From Nitrososphaerota archaeon (GTDB lineage Archaea > Thermoproteota > Nitrososphaeria > Nitrososphaerales > Nitrosopumilaceae): DNA of 64,000 bases. The stretch lies in assembly GCA_016201435.1 (NCBI GenBank), contig JACQCT010000007.1, positions 1 to 64,000 on the forward strand. Reading direction: 5' to 3'. Under the pieces are notes generated by a model. It did no database searches. It was not told the DNA's origin and saw only the letters and a program-made list of their open reading frames with translations. The position numbers were made by a program, and so were the translations under genes. Positions 17,170 through 25,230 of this stretch are shown piece after piece (within the stretch, counting starts at the first letter, position 1; every line of letters begins with the position of its first letter).

Positions 17170-18501
17170 TTGAATAAAAAAGAGATAGGCAGCATCATAT
17201 CCAAAATAGAACAGGAAGGCTCCATATTTGCAAAAAAGGCATCGCTTGATTCGCTGTCTTTTCCGTCAAAGATAATCGGAAGAAAAGATCAGGCCGAGAG
17301 TCTAATACGATATCTTTTGGATTACAAGCAAGGATATGTTGTTCCGTATGTTTCAGTATATGGAAGAAGCGGTTCTGGAAAATCCGTTGTGATAAGATTT
17401 GTTTGCGATAACATTGATGGGATATCATTTAGTTTTGTAAATTTGCGTCAGGCAAAGACTGTATTTGGAGCTGCAAATCTAATACTTGCCGAGCTTGGCG
17501 TATCAAATCTGAAGAGTGCGCAGGGAATCAACCTTGCAGTTGATGTGATTGGAAAGGAGATAGAGTCTGTATTGCAAAAGGCAAAAAAGAAATTGTTCGT
17601 ATTGGTACTAGATGAGCTTGATGTCATATTCTATGACAAGAGGGGCAAGCCTTCTGATTTTATTTACAAACTTGTCGTACTAGGCGAGAACCTCAAAAAG
17701 AAGGGATTTCTGTTTTGTATAATTGGAATATCAAACAATGTCTTGTCAGAATACGAGTTAGATGACAGGGTAAAATCCAGGATAGGATCCTCTGAGATAT
17801 TTTTTGGGCCCTATTCTAAATCAGATGTGCTTGATATTCTAAAAGACAGGGCCGGGGAAGCTTTTTCAAAGAAGATAGATGCGAATGTCTTGGAGTATTG
17901 TGCAGAACTCTCATCTGCAGAACATGGCGATGCAAGAAGGGCAATTGATCTTTTGCGCATAGCTGCCGAGATTGCAAGCTCAGGTGACCTTGAAAAACAG
18001 CACGTTGACAGGGCATCTGACGAGCTCCAAAAAGACAGGATATCTCAGACTCTGGCTAGTGCATCTTATCATTTGAGGATTGTATGTGGCGCAATAGCAA
18101 GAATAACTTTTCTGACAGGAGAGTCTTGGCACTCTACATCTACTTTATACAATCAATATGCCAAGATTGTGCAGAACGGCACAAAACCGCTAAGCTACAG
18201 GCGTGTCTCTGATCTCTTGACTGATATTGAGAACACGGGACTAGTCACATCCCAGACTAGCTCCAAAGGCAGACATGGATATGGTTCTTCATACAAGCTT
18301 GTCGTATCGCCTGAGATGGTAGGTATAGCGATATCTAAAGAATGGTGGAAGGGGATTGTCAAGGCAAAACTTGAGCATGATTTTGCTGTTTCCAGTAAGA
18401 AAACACGAATTGGCAGCAGGTCAAGACCTTTGAACAACCTTCTTGCAACAATGGAACAGAACAATGAACTAACTTGGAAAAAATATGTAGGATTGGATTA
18501 G
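17170..18501 (+). CDS. cdc6: Orc1/Cdc6 replication initiator
   Basis: A 443-residue initiator of the archaeal Orc1/Cdc6 family. Residues 55-270 form the AAA+ ATPase with Walker A GRSGSGKS, Walker B VLVLDELDVI, a sensor-1 Asn region (CIIGISNN) and sensor-2 Arg (GDARRAIDLL). The C-terminal 130 residues are a winged helix (STLYNQYAKIV, YRRVSDLLTDIENTGLV, YKLVVSPEM) that binds origin DNA. It starts with TTG; length is normal. The gene looks richer in G+C than its neighbours (more AGG, CTT, GGC codons), as is common for conserved core genes. Its stop overlaps the convergent dehydrogenase-like gene by 4 bases and it marks the left border of the glycan island. Confidence 0.93.
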   Translation: MNKKEIGSIISKIEQEGSIFAKKASLDSLSFPSKIIGRKDQAESLIRYLLDYKQGYVVPYVSVYGRSGSGKSVVIRFVCDNIDGISFSFVNLRQAKTVFGAANLILAELGVSNLKSAQGINLAVDVIGKEIESVLQKAKKKLFVLVLDELDVIFYDKRGKPSDFIYKLVVLGENLKKKGFLFCIIGISNNVLSEYELDDRVKSRIGSSEIFFGPYSKSDVLDILKDRAGEAFSKKIDANVLEYCAELSSAEHGDARRAIDLLRIAAEIASSGDLEKQHVDRASDELQKDRISQTLASASYHLRIVCGAIARITFLTGESWHSTSTLYNQYAKIVQNGTKPLSYRRVSDLLTDIENTGLVTSQTSSKGRHGYGSSYKLVVSPEMVGIAISKEWWKGIVKAKLEHDFAVSSKKTRIGSRSRPLNNLLATMEQNNELTWKKYVGLD

Positions 18502-19331
18502 GCTGTAACTTTTGATCCTTTTTTTCTTGCAATAGATTTTGCATTTTTTACCTTTTTTGCATAGGCGTCATTTAATTTTTTTATAAGATCAAGTGTCTGG
18601 TTGTGGATCAGATCCAAATTCGGTACAACGCAGTGACCTCCGATGAAACCAGGATACATCTTTGGTCTGTTTCCTAAGAATTTATGAATTTCATCTGCAA
18701 AAGTCCACATCTCGTCATAATCTACTCCATGTTCTTGTGCAATCATATTTGAGAGCTGGGCATAATTTATGAGCCATCCGTAGTATGATGTGTCTACTAC
18801 AATTTTTGCAAGCTCAAGTGTCATGGGAGTTGACATTTGTTTTGTCTTTACACCACATTTTTTCATTATCTTGGTGTAGGTAGATGAAGCCCATTCTTTG
18901 CGTGGCGCGTTTGGTTCTATTGCAAAAAACTTGACATATCTTTTCAGGTCATATAACATCCTTTTGTGTACGCCTCTTGTAGCACTATAGATTACTGGAA
19001 TGGAGAGTCTAGACTGTAGCTTGGCCGTAGTTCCTGGACTTATTGTACTGTGTATCACGATTGCTTCTGGTTTGAACTTGTTTGAGAGTGAGATTACGTT
19101 TTCAGTGAATTTATCAGTAAATGGTATACAGATATGAAGAAATGATGTCTTTAGCTTTTCATATTTTTGAAATTTGTTTTTGTTCATTAATTTTTCATTT
19201 ACGTCATAGCCTACAGCCGGTCTTTCTTTTGAGACAAGTTGTAAGATTGGGTTACCTATTTCCCCTAGTCCGGCTACTACATCTTTAGTATTCAAGACAT
19301 CACGACTTGTTTTTACTCCTAAATTAATCAA
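18498..19331 (-). CDS. short nucleotide-sugar dehydrogenase-like protein
   Basis: A 277-residue relative of the UDP-glucose/GDP-mannose dehydrogenases. The N-terminal Rossmann loop GLGEIGNP, the STISPGTT segment and the catalytic-Cys loop PGFIGGHCVVPN are all recognisable. The protein stops shortly after the Cys loop, so the C-terminal nucleotide-sugar-binding Rossmann domain of the usual 420-460-residue enzymes is missing. Substrate is therefore uncertain. It is the last gene of a - strand operon after NeuC and an acetyltransferase (overlaps of 4 and 8 bases), which ties it to acidic or nonulosonic sugar synthesis. Confidence 0.7.
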   Translation of the reverse strand: MINLGVKTSRDVLNTKDVVAGLGEIGNPILQLVSKERPAVGYDVNEKLMNKNKFQKYEKLKTSFLHICIPFTDKFTENVISLSNKFKPEAIVIHSTISPGTTAKLQSRLSIPVIYSATRGVHKRMLYDLKRYVKFFAIEPNAPRKEWASSTYTKIMKKCGVKTKQMSTPMTLELAKIVVDTSYYGWLINYAQLSNMIAQEHGVDYDEMWTFADEIHKFLGNRPKMYPGFIGGHCVVPNLDLIHNQTLDLIKKLNDAYAKKVKNAKSIARKKGSKVTA

Positions 19332-19737
19332 TAGTTTTGATTTTTGATTTGAATTTAGCGGGTATTCCTGCCCATATTTCGTTATCAGGAATACTTTTAG
19401 TTACAAATGAGTACGCCGCGACAAGAGAGTTTTCACCTATAGTAATATTTGGCATGATGGTACTATGAGTTCCTATTTTACAATTCTTCTTTAAAACAAC
19501 TCGACCTTTCTTGTTGTCTATAGTTGAATGTGAGTAGATTGAGCAGTGAGAACCTATCTGAACATAATCTGCAATCTCTACACCATATTTACAGTTTAGG
19601 TACGTAAAAGTTCCAATGTCAAAATTTTTTCCCAATTTTAGATTTTCAGGATATTGAACAATGTAATTGTATTTTGTAAGTTTACTATGTTTAATGGTAG
19701 GCTTTTTCCAATTATTTTTTTTCTTCATAATACTCAA
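19324..19737 (-). CDS. left-handed beta-helix (hexapeptide) acetyltransferase
   Basis: A 137-residue protein made mostly of hexapeptide repeats (IGSHCSIYSHSTI, CKIGTHSTIMPNITIGENSLV, ending in VTKSIPDNEIWAGIPAKF). This is the signature of WbbJ/NeuD-type O- or N-acetyltransferases acting on sugars. In a legionaminic-type pathway such an enzyme acetylates the 4-amino sugar before the NeuC-like step. It overlaps neuC by 4 bases and the dehydrogenase-like gene by 8, so the three are translationally linked. Sugar position and acyl donor (probably acetyl-CoA) are inferred. Confidence 0.78.
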   Translation of the reverse strand: MSIMKKKNNWKKPTIKHSKLTKYNYIVQYPENLKLGKNFDIGTFTYLNCKYGVEIADYVQIGSHCSIYSHSTIDNKKGRVVLKKNCKIGTHSTIMPNITIGENSLVAAYSFVTKSIPDNEIWAGIPAKFKSKIKTID

Positions 19738-20882
19738 TAGAATATTTGTTTCTGGATTAAGTTTTTGTTAAGATTAATTTTTTCAAGACAAAGGACAATT
19801 TTTTTTGAGGCTTTTCCTCTACCATATATATATGAATTAATGAATTTTCTTTTTCTCATTTGCAAAGCCCTCAATATTGCACGATAAATTGAATCTACAT
19901 TTCCATCAGGAACATCTGTTACATTGTTACCTTTTTCTCTTCCCTTCTGTCGAATACCAATGTTTACAACTGGAGTATTGAAGTAACTTGCCTCTATTAC
20001 ACCACTACTTGAATTACCTATTAAGACACCACAATATTTTATCATTCCCAAGTAATCATTTCTTGGTACCGTAGGATATACATTGATAAATTCATACTTT
20101 TGTGAATATAATCTAAGATTTTCAAAAATTGCTCTATTTCCCGCGTCAGAATTTGGGGCAATAGCAATTGTGGGCCTTTTTATCTTCACTATAGCATCCA
20201 GTGTAGCACTTATTTGCAATTTACTCAATTCGGTTTCAGTAGTAACAGGATGTTGAAGGAGTAGAATTTCATTACCGTTGAATGCAAAAGGATATTTTTT
20301 CTCTAATAATTGTTTTGAAGTAATATCTTCATCCATTATTGCATCTATATTCGGAGAACCAGTCAGAAAGACGTTCTTAGGATTTTCACCCATTTTTATT
20401 ATTCTTTGATAGCTTTTCTTTGTTGCTGCAAAATGAATATTTGACATTTTAGTAATCGCGTGTCGATTATATTCGTCTATTCCTCCCTGTGATCTATCTC
20501 CTCCATGTATGTGAGCATTAGGTATGTTCATATGATAAGCTGCAATAGCTGATGCTAACATTTCGTCTCTATCTCCTAATATCAGATTAATATCAGGCTG
20601 TAATTTGTAAAAAATTTTAGAAAACGCAATTATTCCTTTTCCTAAAGAGGTTGCCATAAAATAATTTGAATCTATTTTGGGCATGTTATCTATTTTAGCA
20701 TATATTTTAAAACCATCTTTTTTTATTTCGTTAATAGTTAAACCATATTTTTTTGATAGATGTGTACCAGTCACGATCAAGAATAGTTCTAATTTTCTAC
20801 TTGAAGAAATAGCTTGTAAAATTGGTCTAAGAATTCCATATTCTGCTCTTGTTCCTGTAGTAACAGCGATTTTTCTTTTCAT
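19734..20882 (-). CDS. neuC: UDP-N-acetylglucosamine 2-epimerase, hydrolysing (NeuC/LegG-like)
   Basis: A 382-residue GT-B-fold enzyme. The N-terminal TTGTRAEYGIL, the Asp/His segments LGDRDEMLA and HIHGGDRSQGGIDEYNRHAITK, and the C-terminal GNSSSGVIEA and RQKGREKGNNV are all typical of NeuC. It would epimerise C2 and hydrolyse a UDP-HexNAc (or its diamino derivative) to a free mannosamine-type sugar for the NeuB step. The gene begins an operon with the acetyltransferase and the short dehydrogenase, divergent from the neuB-like gene with 90 bases between the preferred starts. Confidence 0.88.
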   Translation of the reverse strand: MKRKIAVTTGTRAEYGILRPILQAISSSRKLELFLIVTGTHLSKKYGLTINEIKKDGFKIYAKIDNMPKIDSNYFMATSLGKGIIAFSKIFYKLQPDINLILGDRDEMLASAIAAYHMNIPNAHIHGGDRSQGGIDEYNRHAITKMSNIHFAATKKSYQRIIKMGENPKNVFLTGSPNIDAIMDEDITSKQLLEKKYPFAFNGNEILLLQHPVTTETELSKLQISATLDAIVKIKRPTIAIAPNSDAGNRAIFENLRLYSQKYEFINVYPTVPRNDYLGMIKYCGVLIGNSSSGVIEASYFNTPVVNIGIRQKGREKGNNVTDVPDGNVDSIYRAILRALQMRKRKFINSYIYGRGKASKKIVLCLEKINLNKNLIQKQIFY

Positions 20883-20941
20883 TTAATCATCTATGGAAGT
20901 GATATTTTATAATTCTGTGTATTTTGAGTGTTAGATTCACC

Positions 20942-20951
20942 TTTTTATATG
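20942..20951 (+). promoter_or_regulatory. TATA box of the neuB-like gene; decides its start
   Basis: TTTTTATATG lies about 22-31 bases before the ATG at 20973. For a leaderless transcript this is the expected distance. It would fall inside the coding sequence if the ORF-track GTG at 20928 were used, which argues for the ATG. Confidence 0.45.
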
Positions 20952-20972
20952 AACTTTGAAAATAATGAATAC

Positions 20973-21671
20973 ATGATTTTTGTTGTTGCAGAAATAGGAG
21001 TAAATTGGGATGGTGATTTTGAGTTAGCAAAACAAATGATAGATCATGCAAAAAAAATTGGCTGCAGTGCAGTAAAGTTTCAATCATTTCTAGAAAGTAT
21101 GGTAGAAAATCATCCTGAACGATCACGCTTAATGAAATCAACAATCACTAAAGCAAATGTAGAAACCATAAACGAACTAGCAAAATCTGCTGGAATAGAA
21201 TGGTTTTGTACTCCTATGTATCCCGATGCTGTAGACATGTTAGATCCTTTTGTAAAGAGATTTAAAATTAGAATGTCTGATGGAAAACCTTTGTTGGAAA
21301 ATAAAACCACCGAATTATTTGAACGCGTATTAAAATCAAATAAGGAAATAATTATTAGCTCTCAAATATCGCCACATAATACCAAATATTTTAATCATCC
21401 ACAAATAAAATGGCTTTATGTTGTTCCTAAATATCCATGTAGTCCTGCTGATTTAGATTTTACAAATATAAAAAATTTTGATGGATATTCTAACCATTGT
21501 CCAAATATCATAGCTCCATTGACAGCAGCTATTCTAGGATCAAAAATAATAGAAGTACACATCACTTCGGATAAATCACGAAATTTTATTGATAACAATG
21601 TTAGTTTTGATTATCAGGAACTTGATAATCTCATGAAACTGATTCGCTTATCAGAACAAATTAAAACTTAA
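20973..21671 (+). CDS. neuB: NeuB-like nonulosonic acid synthase without SAF domain
   Basis: With the ATG at 20973 the protein has 232 residues and starts MIFVVAEIGVNWDGD, lining up with the NeuB start (xxIIAEIGxNHxG). AVKFQSF, WFCTPMYPDAVD, GYSNHCPN and IIEVHITSDK match the TIM-barrel core that condenses phosphoenolpyruvate with a mannosamine-type sugar; the Glu and His metal/PEP residues are there. The usual C-terminal antifreeze-like (SAF) domain is absent, so the protein is about 110 residues short. The track start (GTG 20928) adds 15 residues unlike the family. It faces neuC across a shared promoter region and ends in a terminator hairpin. Confidence 0.8.
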   Translation: MIFVVAEIGVNWDGDFELAKQMIDHAKKIGCSAVKFQSFLESMVENHPERSRLMKSTITKANVETINELAKSAGIEWFCTPMYPDAVDMLDPFVKRFKIRMSDGKPLLENKTTELFERVLKSNKEIIISSQISPHNTKYFNHPQIKWLYVVPKYPCSPADLDFTNIKNFDGYSNHCPNIIAPLTAAILGSKIIEVHITSDKSRNFIDNNVSFDYQELDNLMKLIRLSEQIKT

Positions 21672-21705
21672 ACCATGTCATCTAGACCGTGGTTTATTTT
21701 TTATT
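21669..21705 (+). terminator. hairpin plus T-tract after neuB
   Basis: TAAACCA and TGGTTTA form a 7-bp stem, with GTC/GAC pairing inside the loop, directly at the neuB stop codon. TTTTTTATTATAT follows. It resembles an intrinsic terminator and sits between convergent genes, so it may serve both. In archaea the U-run is the important part. Confidence 0.45.
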
Positions 21706-21785
21706 ATATCTTAAATGTTAATTTAGTCATATCAAAAATGCGTAATTCTGTAATGTATGCTACTGGAATTAATTAATTTGTAATG

Positions 21786-23444
21786 TCAACGATTCAGTGG
21801 AACTTCTAGCGTTGAACCTAATTCATCTTGAGCTTTACAGACATTGCAATATTTGGCCCATTCTTCATCATGTTTCCATTGTTCTAATCCTGTTTGCTCA
21901 TATCGTTGATGAGCCATTTGCAACATTCTTCTTGTATCTTTTTTATACATAAATCGTTTTAAGGCATATAATTCTGGAATTGAAAAATACTGGCTAACAG
22001 TTGCTGTATACTGCGTAGCATCTCCACATTCTTGCATGAATTTATCTAGTGCACGTAATTTTAATTTTTTAATAATTTCATCACTGATTTTATACTTACC
22101 ACTTGCTATCATCTTTAATCTTTCATCATATTGTTGTAATAAGAAATCTTTGTAATCAAAAAACAATGGACTGCCTACATAAGGTGTGCATATGAAAGGA
22201 TCTACTTCTATATTATTTCTAATCCAGAATGTCACAGTTTCCATTAAATCATTGATGTTTTCATGTGGATTTCCAATCATGAATGTTGCTAGCGGGGTTA
22301 GTTTTGCTTTTTTAACAGTGTCGATAGTTTGTTGTTCATGAATCTGCAATTGCCCCTTCCCAATATCTTGGTTTAAGACTTTGTTTGATGCCGATTCAAA
22401 TCCAAATGAGATATACGCACAGCCTGCATCTTTCATTGTTTGTACGATACTTGGTTTTACTGCCACACTTGGAGCGTCACCTAGCGTACCCCATTTTACA
22501 GTTTTCTCTAATCCCTCCTCAACATACAATCTACAGAATTCTTTTGTCCACTTTAGATTGCTAGTCATATTCTCATCAAGAATAGAAATAAAGTCGACGT
22601 CATATTTTTCTTTTAAAAATTTTATATTTTCAACAGCATACTTTGGAGTAGGCCATCGTGCAGGTAATTGAAAGGTGTTGCTCATTTTGTCAGAGATTCT
22701 TACTAGTTTTTCCCCCTCTCTTCTGTCACCTTTTCCATAGATATTTTGTAAATCACCACGTGACATGCCATTATGAGAGCAAAACGTGCAACCTCTAGGG
22801 CATCCTCTTTCCCAAACAACAGATGCCCTTCTTTTTGAGTTGTAAGAATCAACAGATAATGGCAAAGATGAATACTTGTAATAAATTTCAGTTTCCATCA
22901 GATGATAAGCCGGATAAGGAACAGTATCAAGATCAGAAATTAGTGCTCTTGGTTCAGTAAATTTGAATTCACCTTTATTGTTTAAACATAAGCCTCTTAT
23001 TTTGTCAAAATTTCGAGTGCCACTGTTTATTTCATCACAAATTTCAGCGAATGTCTCTTCGCCTTCTCCTATGCATATCATGTCTATTTCTGGTACTAAT
23101 TGCAAAATTTCATCAGGATTATAAGTAGACCAACCACCCCCTGCTAGAAGAATAGAATCTGGTGAAGACTTACGAATTATTGGCACAAGCTGTTTAATTC
23201 TAGCATAAGTTGACGTGAGACCCCCTATACCTATTAAATCCCATTTTTCTAAAGAAATTTCCTCTGCAACTACTTCGTTTGGAACTAAGTTACCCTTGAA
23301 GTTGTCCCTTAATGCATTTAAATCCAGTATACCAACTTGCATACCATTTCTTTCTGCAACAGCTGCCAAGATCCCAGCCCAAAATGGAAAATGATATGGT
23401 TTGTTATCAAGTCTGATTTCTGGAACAATTAACAATACTTTCAA
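21786..23444 (-). CDS. B12-binding-domain radical SAM enzyme
   Basis: A 552-residue class B radical SAM protein. Residues about 1-150 form a cobalamin-binding Rossmann-like domain (GIGGLTSTYARIK, LLAGGGWSTYNPDEIL, CIGEGEETF). The radical SAM core follows with WERGCPRGCTFCSHNG (CxxxCxxC), ISILDENMTSN and ISFGFESASNK. A C-terminal tail of about 120 residues ends with CNVCK. Family members methylate unreactive carbons or rearrange sugar and polyketide-like molecules. Between NeuB and DUF115 genes it probably modifies a glycan building block or C-methylates a sugar; that is inferred. The gene is single on the - strand. Confidence 0.83.
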   Translation of the reverse strand: MKVLLIVPEIRLDNKPYHFPFWAGILAAVAERNGMQVGILDLNALRDNFKGNLVPNEVVAEEISLEKWDLIGIGGLTSTYARIKQLVPIIRKSSPDSILLAGGGWSTYNPDEILQLVPEIDMICIGEGEETFAEICDEINSGTRNFDKIRGLCLNNKGEFKFTEPRALISDLDTVPYPAYHLMETEIYYKYSSLPLSVDSYNSKRRASVVWERGCPRGCTFCSHNGMSRGDLQNIYGKGDRREGEKLVRISDKMSNTFQLPARWPTPKYAVENIKFLKEKYDVDFISILDENMTSNLKWTKEFCRLYVEEGLEKTVKWGTLGDAPSVAVKPSIVQTMKDAGCAYISFGFESASNKVLNQDIGKGQLQIHEQQTIDTVKKAKLTPLATFMIGNPHENINDLMETVTFWIRNNIEVDPFICTPYVGSPLFFDYKDFLLQQYDERLKMIASGKYKISDEIIKKLKLRALDKFMQECGDATQYTATVSQYFSIPELYALKRFMYKKDTRRMLQMAHQRYEQTGLEQWKHDEEWAKYCNVCKAQDELGSTLEVPLNR

Positions 23445-23505
23445 TTGATCTTGTTTTTCTTTTTAGAATATTTAAAGGAATCTTAAATTTATTCGATAAT
23501 CAAGC

Positions 23506-24609
23506 TTATTTTCTATAGCTTTGTAGAAAATTTTTGAATGTCATACATTTTATCCTCTCACCAAAAATGCAACCACCTTCAGTAGCATTGATAGTCGATA
23601 CCCAAGATGGAGAGCGAGAAATGAATTCTTTGAATGCGTTGCTATAATAAAGGAAAATTGGATCTAAAATACAATTGCATTTGAATTCAGGATTGTAAAT
23701 CTTGGGAAACAATTTTTTGAAGGTTGGATTATTTTTATCTATTTCAGTTTTTACTTTACTATGTGAAGTGATTAATTCCCAAGGATCATCCTCATCCCAA
23801 CTATGATTTATCCCAATTAGCCCAACCGTAGAGCGTTTTAAAATTTGCCACGAGATAAACCAAGATGCAGTTCCTACGTTGCCTCCTGTTTGTATAGCTG
23901 GAAGCCCATGTAGATGATTCTTTGATCTTACCATTAATGCAGATATTTGATTAAATGATTTTTTGCCTTCGTTATAGTCGAATAATGCGTGTAGCCAATG
24001 TATTTTAATCCCATTTTTTCGTGCACGTTCAACAGTTAACGGATGTACTACTGTAGAAAAAACTCCATTTATTTTATTACCGTATTTTTCAACAATTTTA
24101 TCATCATAATATTTTTGTATAATTTCATCTGCATCAATAGTAACAACATAATACTCTGGAAACTTTTCAGGCGTAACTCCTGCCTTAAGAGTATCTATCA
24201 AGGCACCATCACAACATACTATAGTTCCTTTATAATCACTATCTGCTAATTGTTCTAAATGTTTATACTTTTTAATGGAAGGACCTCGCCCTATAACTAT
24301 AGCAGAATGATCTTGGATATTGTAAAGCGGATCTCTAATAGGAACTAATTCTTTAGCAGATGAATCCTTCCACACATTATTCAAATTTAGACTAAAATTC
24401 TTTACCCAATTTTCATAGAATTTATCATAATATACTTTCTCCATAATGTTTTCCAATGCGAATCCATTATCTTTTTTAATAGAAAAGTAGTCAAGCATGT
24501 GAATAAACCAGTCATCCCATCCTTTCTTGCCAAAACCCATTTCTGACTTTAGTACTAGCATTCTTTCAAGTGTGGTTTCTCTGATAGAGAATTCAAAATC
24601 ATTTGACAT
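23506..24609 (-). CDS. DUF115 / Maf-like protein (possible nonulosonic acid transferase)
   Basis: A 367-residue protein with a central Rossmann-like DUF115 domain (AIVIGRGPSIKKYKHLEQLA, then IVCCDGALIDTLKAGVTPEKFP, YYVVTIDAD, TGGNVGTASWFI). DUF115 occurs in MptE (6-hydroxymethylpterin diphosphokinase) and in Maf proteins that attach pseudaminic or legionaminic acid to flagellins. The position 60 bases past the radical SAM gene, inside a nonulosonate cluster, favours the Maf-like role. N- and C-terminal parts are unlike MptE. The transferase role is inferred from family plus context. Confidence 0.72.
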   Translation of the reverse strand: MSNDFEFSIRETTLERMLVLKSEMGFGKKGWDDWFIHMLDYFSIKKDNGFALENIMEKVYYDKFYENWVKNFSLNLNNVWKDSSAKELVPIRDPLYNIQDHSAIVIGRGPSIKKYKHLEQLADSDYKGTIVCCDGALIDTLKAGVTPEKFPEYYVVTIDADEIIQKYYDDKIVEKYGNKINGVFSTVVHPLTVERARKNGIKIHWLHALFDYNEGKKSFNQISALMVRSKNHLHGLPAIQTGGNVGTASWFISWQILKRSTVGLIGINHSWDEDDPWELITSHSKVKTEIDKNNPTFKKLFPKIYNPEFKCNCILDPIFLYYSNAFKEFISRSPSWVSTINATEGGCIFGERIKCMTFKNFLQSYRK

Positions 24610-24654
24610 TTATTTACATCATTATTATTCATTGATACCTTTACATTTTAATTA

Positions 24655-24873
24655 TTATAGCTCTTCTAAACCAAGCTCGTCTTCTTTTTTATCAGATCTA
24701 AATACCATGAAGGATCCTGATGCACCAGATTTTATGATAAATTCTTCAAATTCAGATTGCGTAATATCTTTACTTGATTCTATATTGATTTTAGTATTTG
24801 TTTCTTTTGAATCAAATTTAGACGTTTTTGATATCTTAAAATTTGCCTTAATCAATATAAAACCTTGTACCAT
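24655..24873 (-). CDS. small acidic-tailed hypothetical protein, 72 aa (start uncertain)
   Basis: A 72-residue ORF with a beta-rich N-terminus (QGFILIKANFKISK), a helix (SEFEEFIIKSGASGSFMVF) and an acidic tail (KKEDELGLEEL). Composition is protein-like, unlike the opposing 152-aa ORF, which is Ser/Phe-rich. The frame stays open for 24 more codons upstream, reading IICSLCSTGIGLIIKSNFKYD (split here as two short pieces: IICSLCSTGIG, LIIKSNFKYD), with no ATG, GTG or TTG before a TGA. Either a rare start codon is used or the N-terminus is broken. It follows the tiny CWC gene on the same strand. Confidence 0.45.
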   Translation of the reverse strand: MVQGFILIKANFKISKTSKFDSKETNTKINIESSKDITQSEFEEFIIKSGASGSFMVFRSDKKEDELGLEEL

Positions 24874-24952
24874 ATCGTATTTAAAATTTGACTTAATGAT
24901 TAAGCCAATTCCTGTGGAACATAAAGAACAAATTATTTTAGATATAGTTCAA

Positions 24953-25117
24953 TTATACATTCAGTATTTTTTTATATTTTTTTAAAAGGCAATTTTTACA
25001 CAGACAGTCACGGTTGTCAATTTCATTTATACTAAGTTTTGGAATGTTCATACACCAACAAGTAGCTGAATTATCACATTCAAAAACCATATTGCACATT
25101 GAACAATTTTTCTTCAA
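24953..25117 (-). CDS. cysteine-rich CWC-type mini-protein, 54 aa
   Basis: Not in the ORF track because it is short and starts with TTG (complement of 25115-25117). The translation begins MKKNCSMCNMVFECDN and continues with ATCWCMNIP and a CLCKNCLL end. This is the CxxC - C - CWC - CxCxxC layout of the Cys-rich CWC family, likely to bind zinc. The frame is closed by TAA just upstream of the TTG, so the start is fixed to this codon or an internal ATG. It lies between the DegT aminotransferase and the 72-aa ORF. Function of the family is unknown. Confidence 0.65.
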   Translation of the reverse strand: MKKNCSMCNMVFECDNSATCWCMNIPKLSINEIDNRDCLCKNCLLKKYKKILNV

Positions 25118-25230
25118 TAATTTATGTTAATCAACAACTACCCTAAATTAATTTCTATCATGAGTATATTCTATAAGTTTTAAAAATAAAAATGTGAAGA
25201 AATGTATTTATCAGAATTCCTGATACAAAC

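Noticed and set aside
20928-20972. GTG start giving 15 extra residues for the neuB-like gene
   Set aside because: The extra residues do not resemble NeuB and a TATA box sits inside them, about 22-31 bases before the ATG at 20973.
24527-24985. 152-aa + strand ORF over the small-gene region
   Set aside because: Ser/Phe/Leu-rich, no domain pattern, and it overlaps the DUF115 gene start and the more protein-like - strand ORFs.
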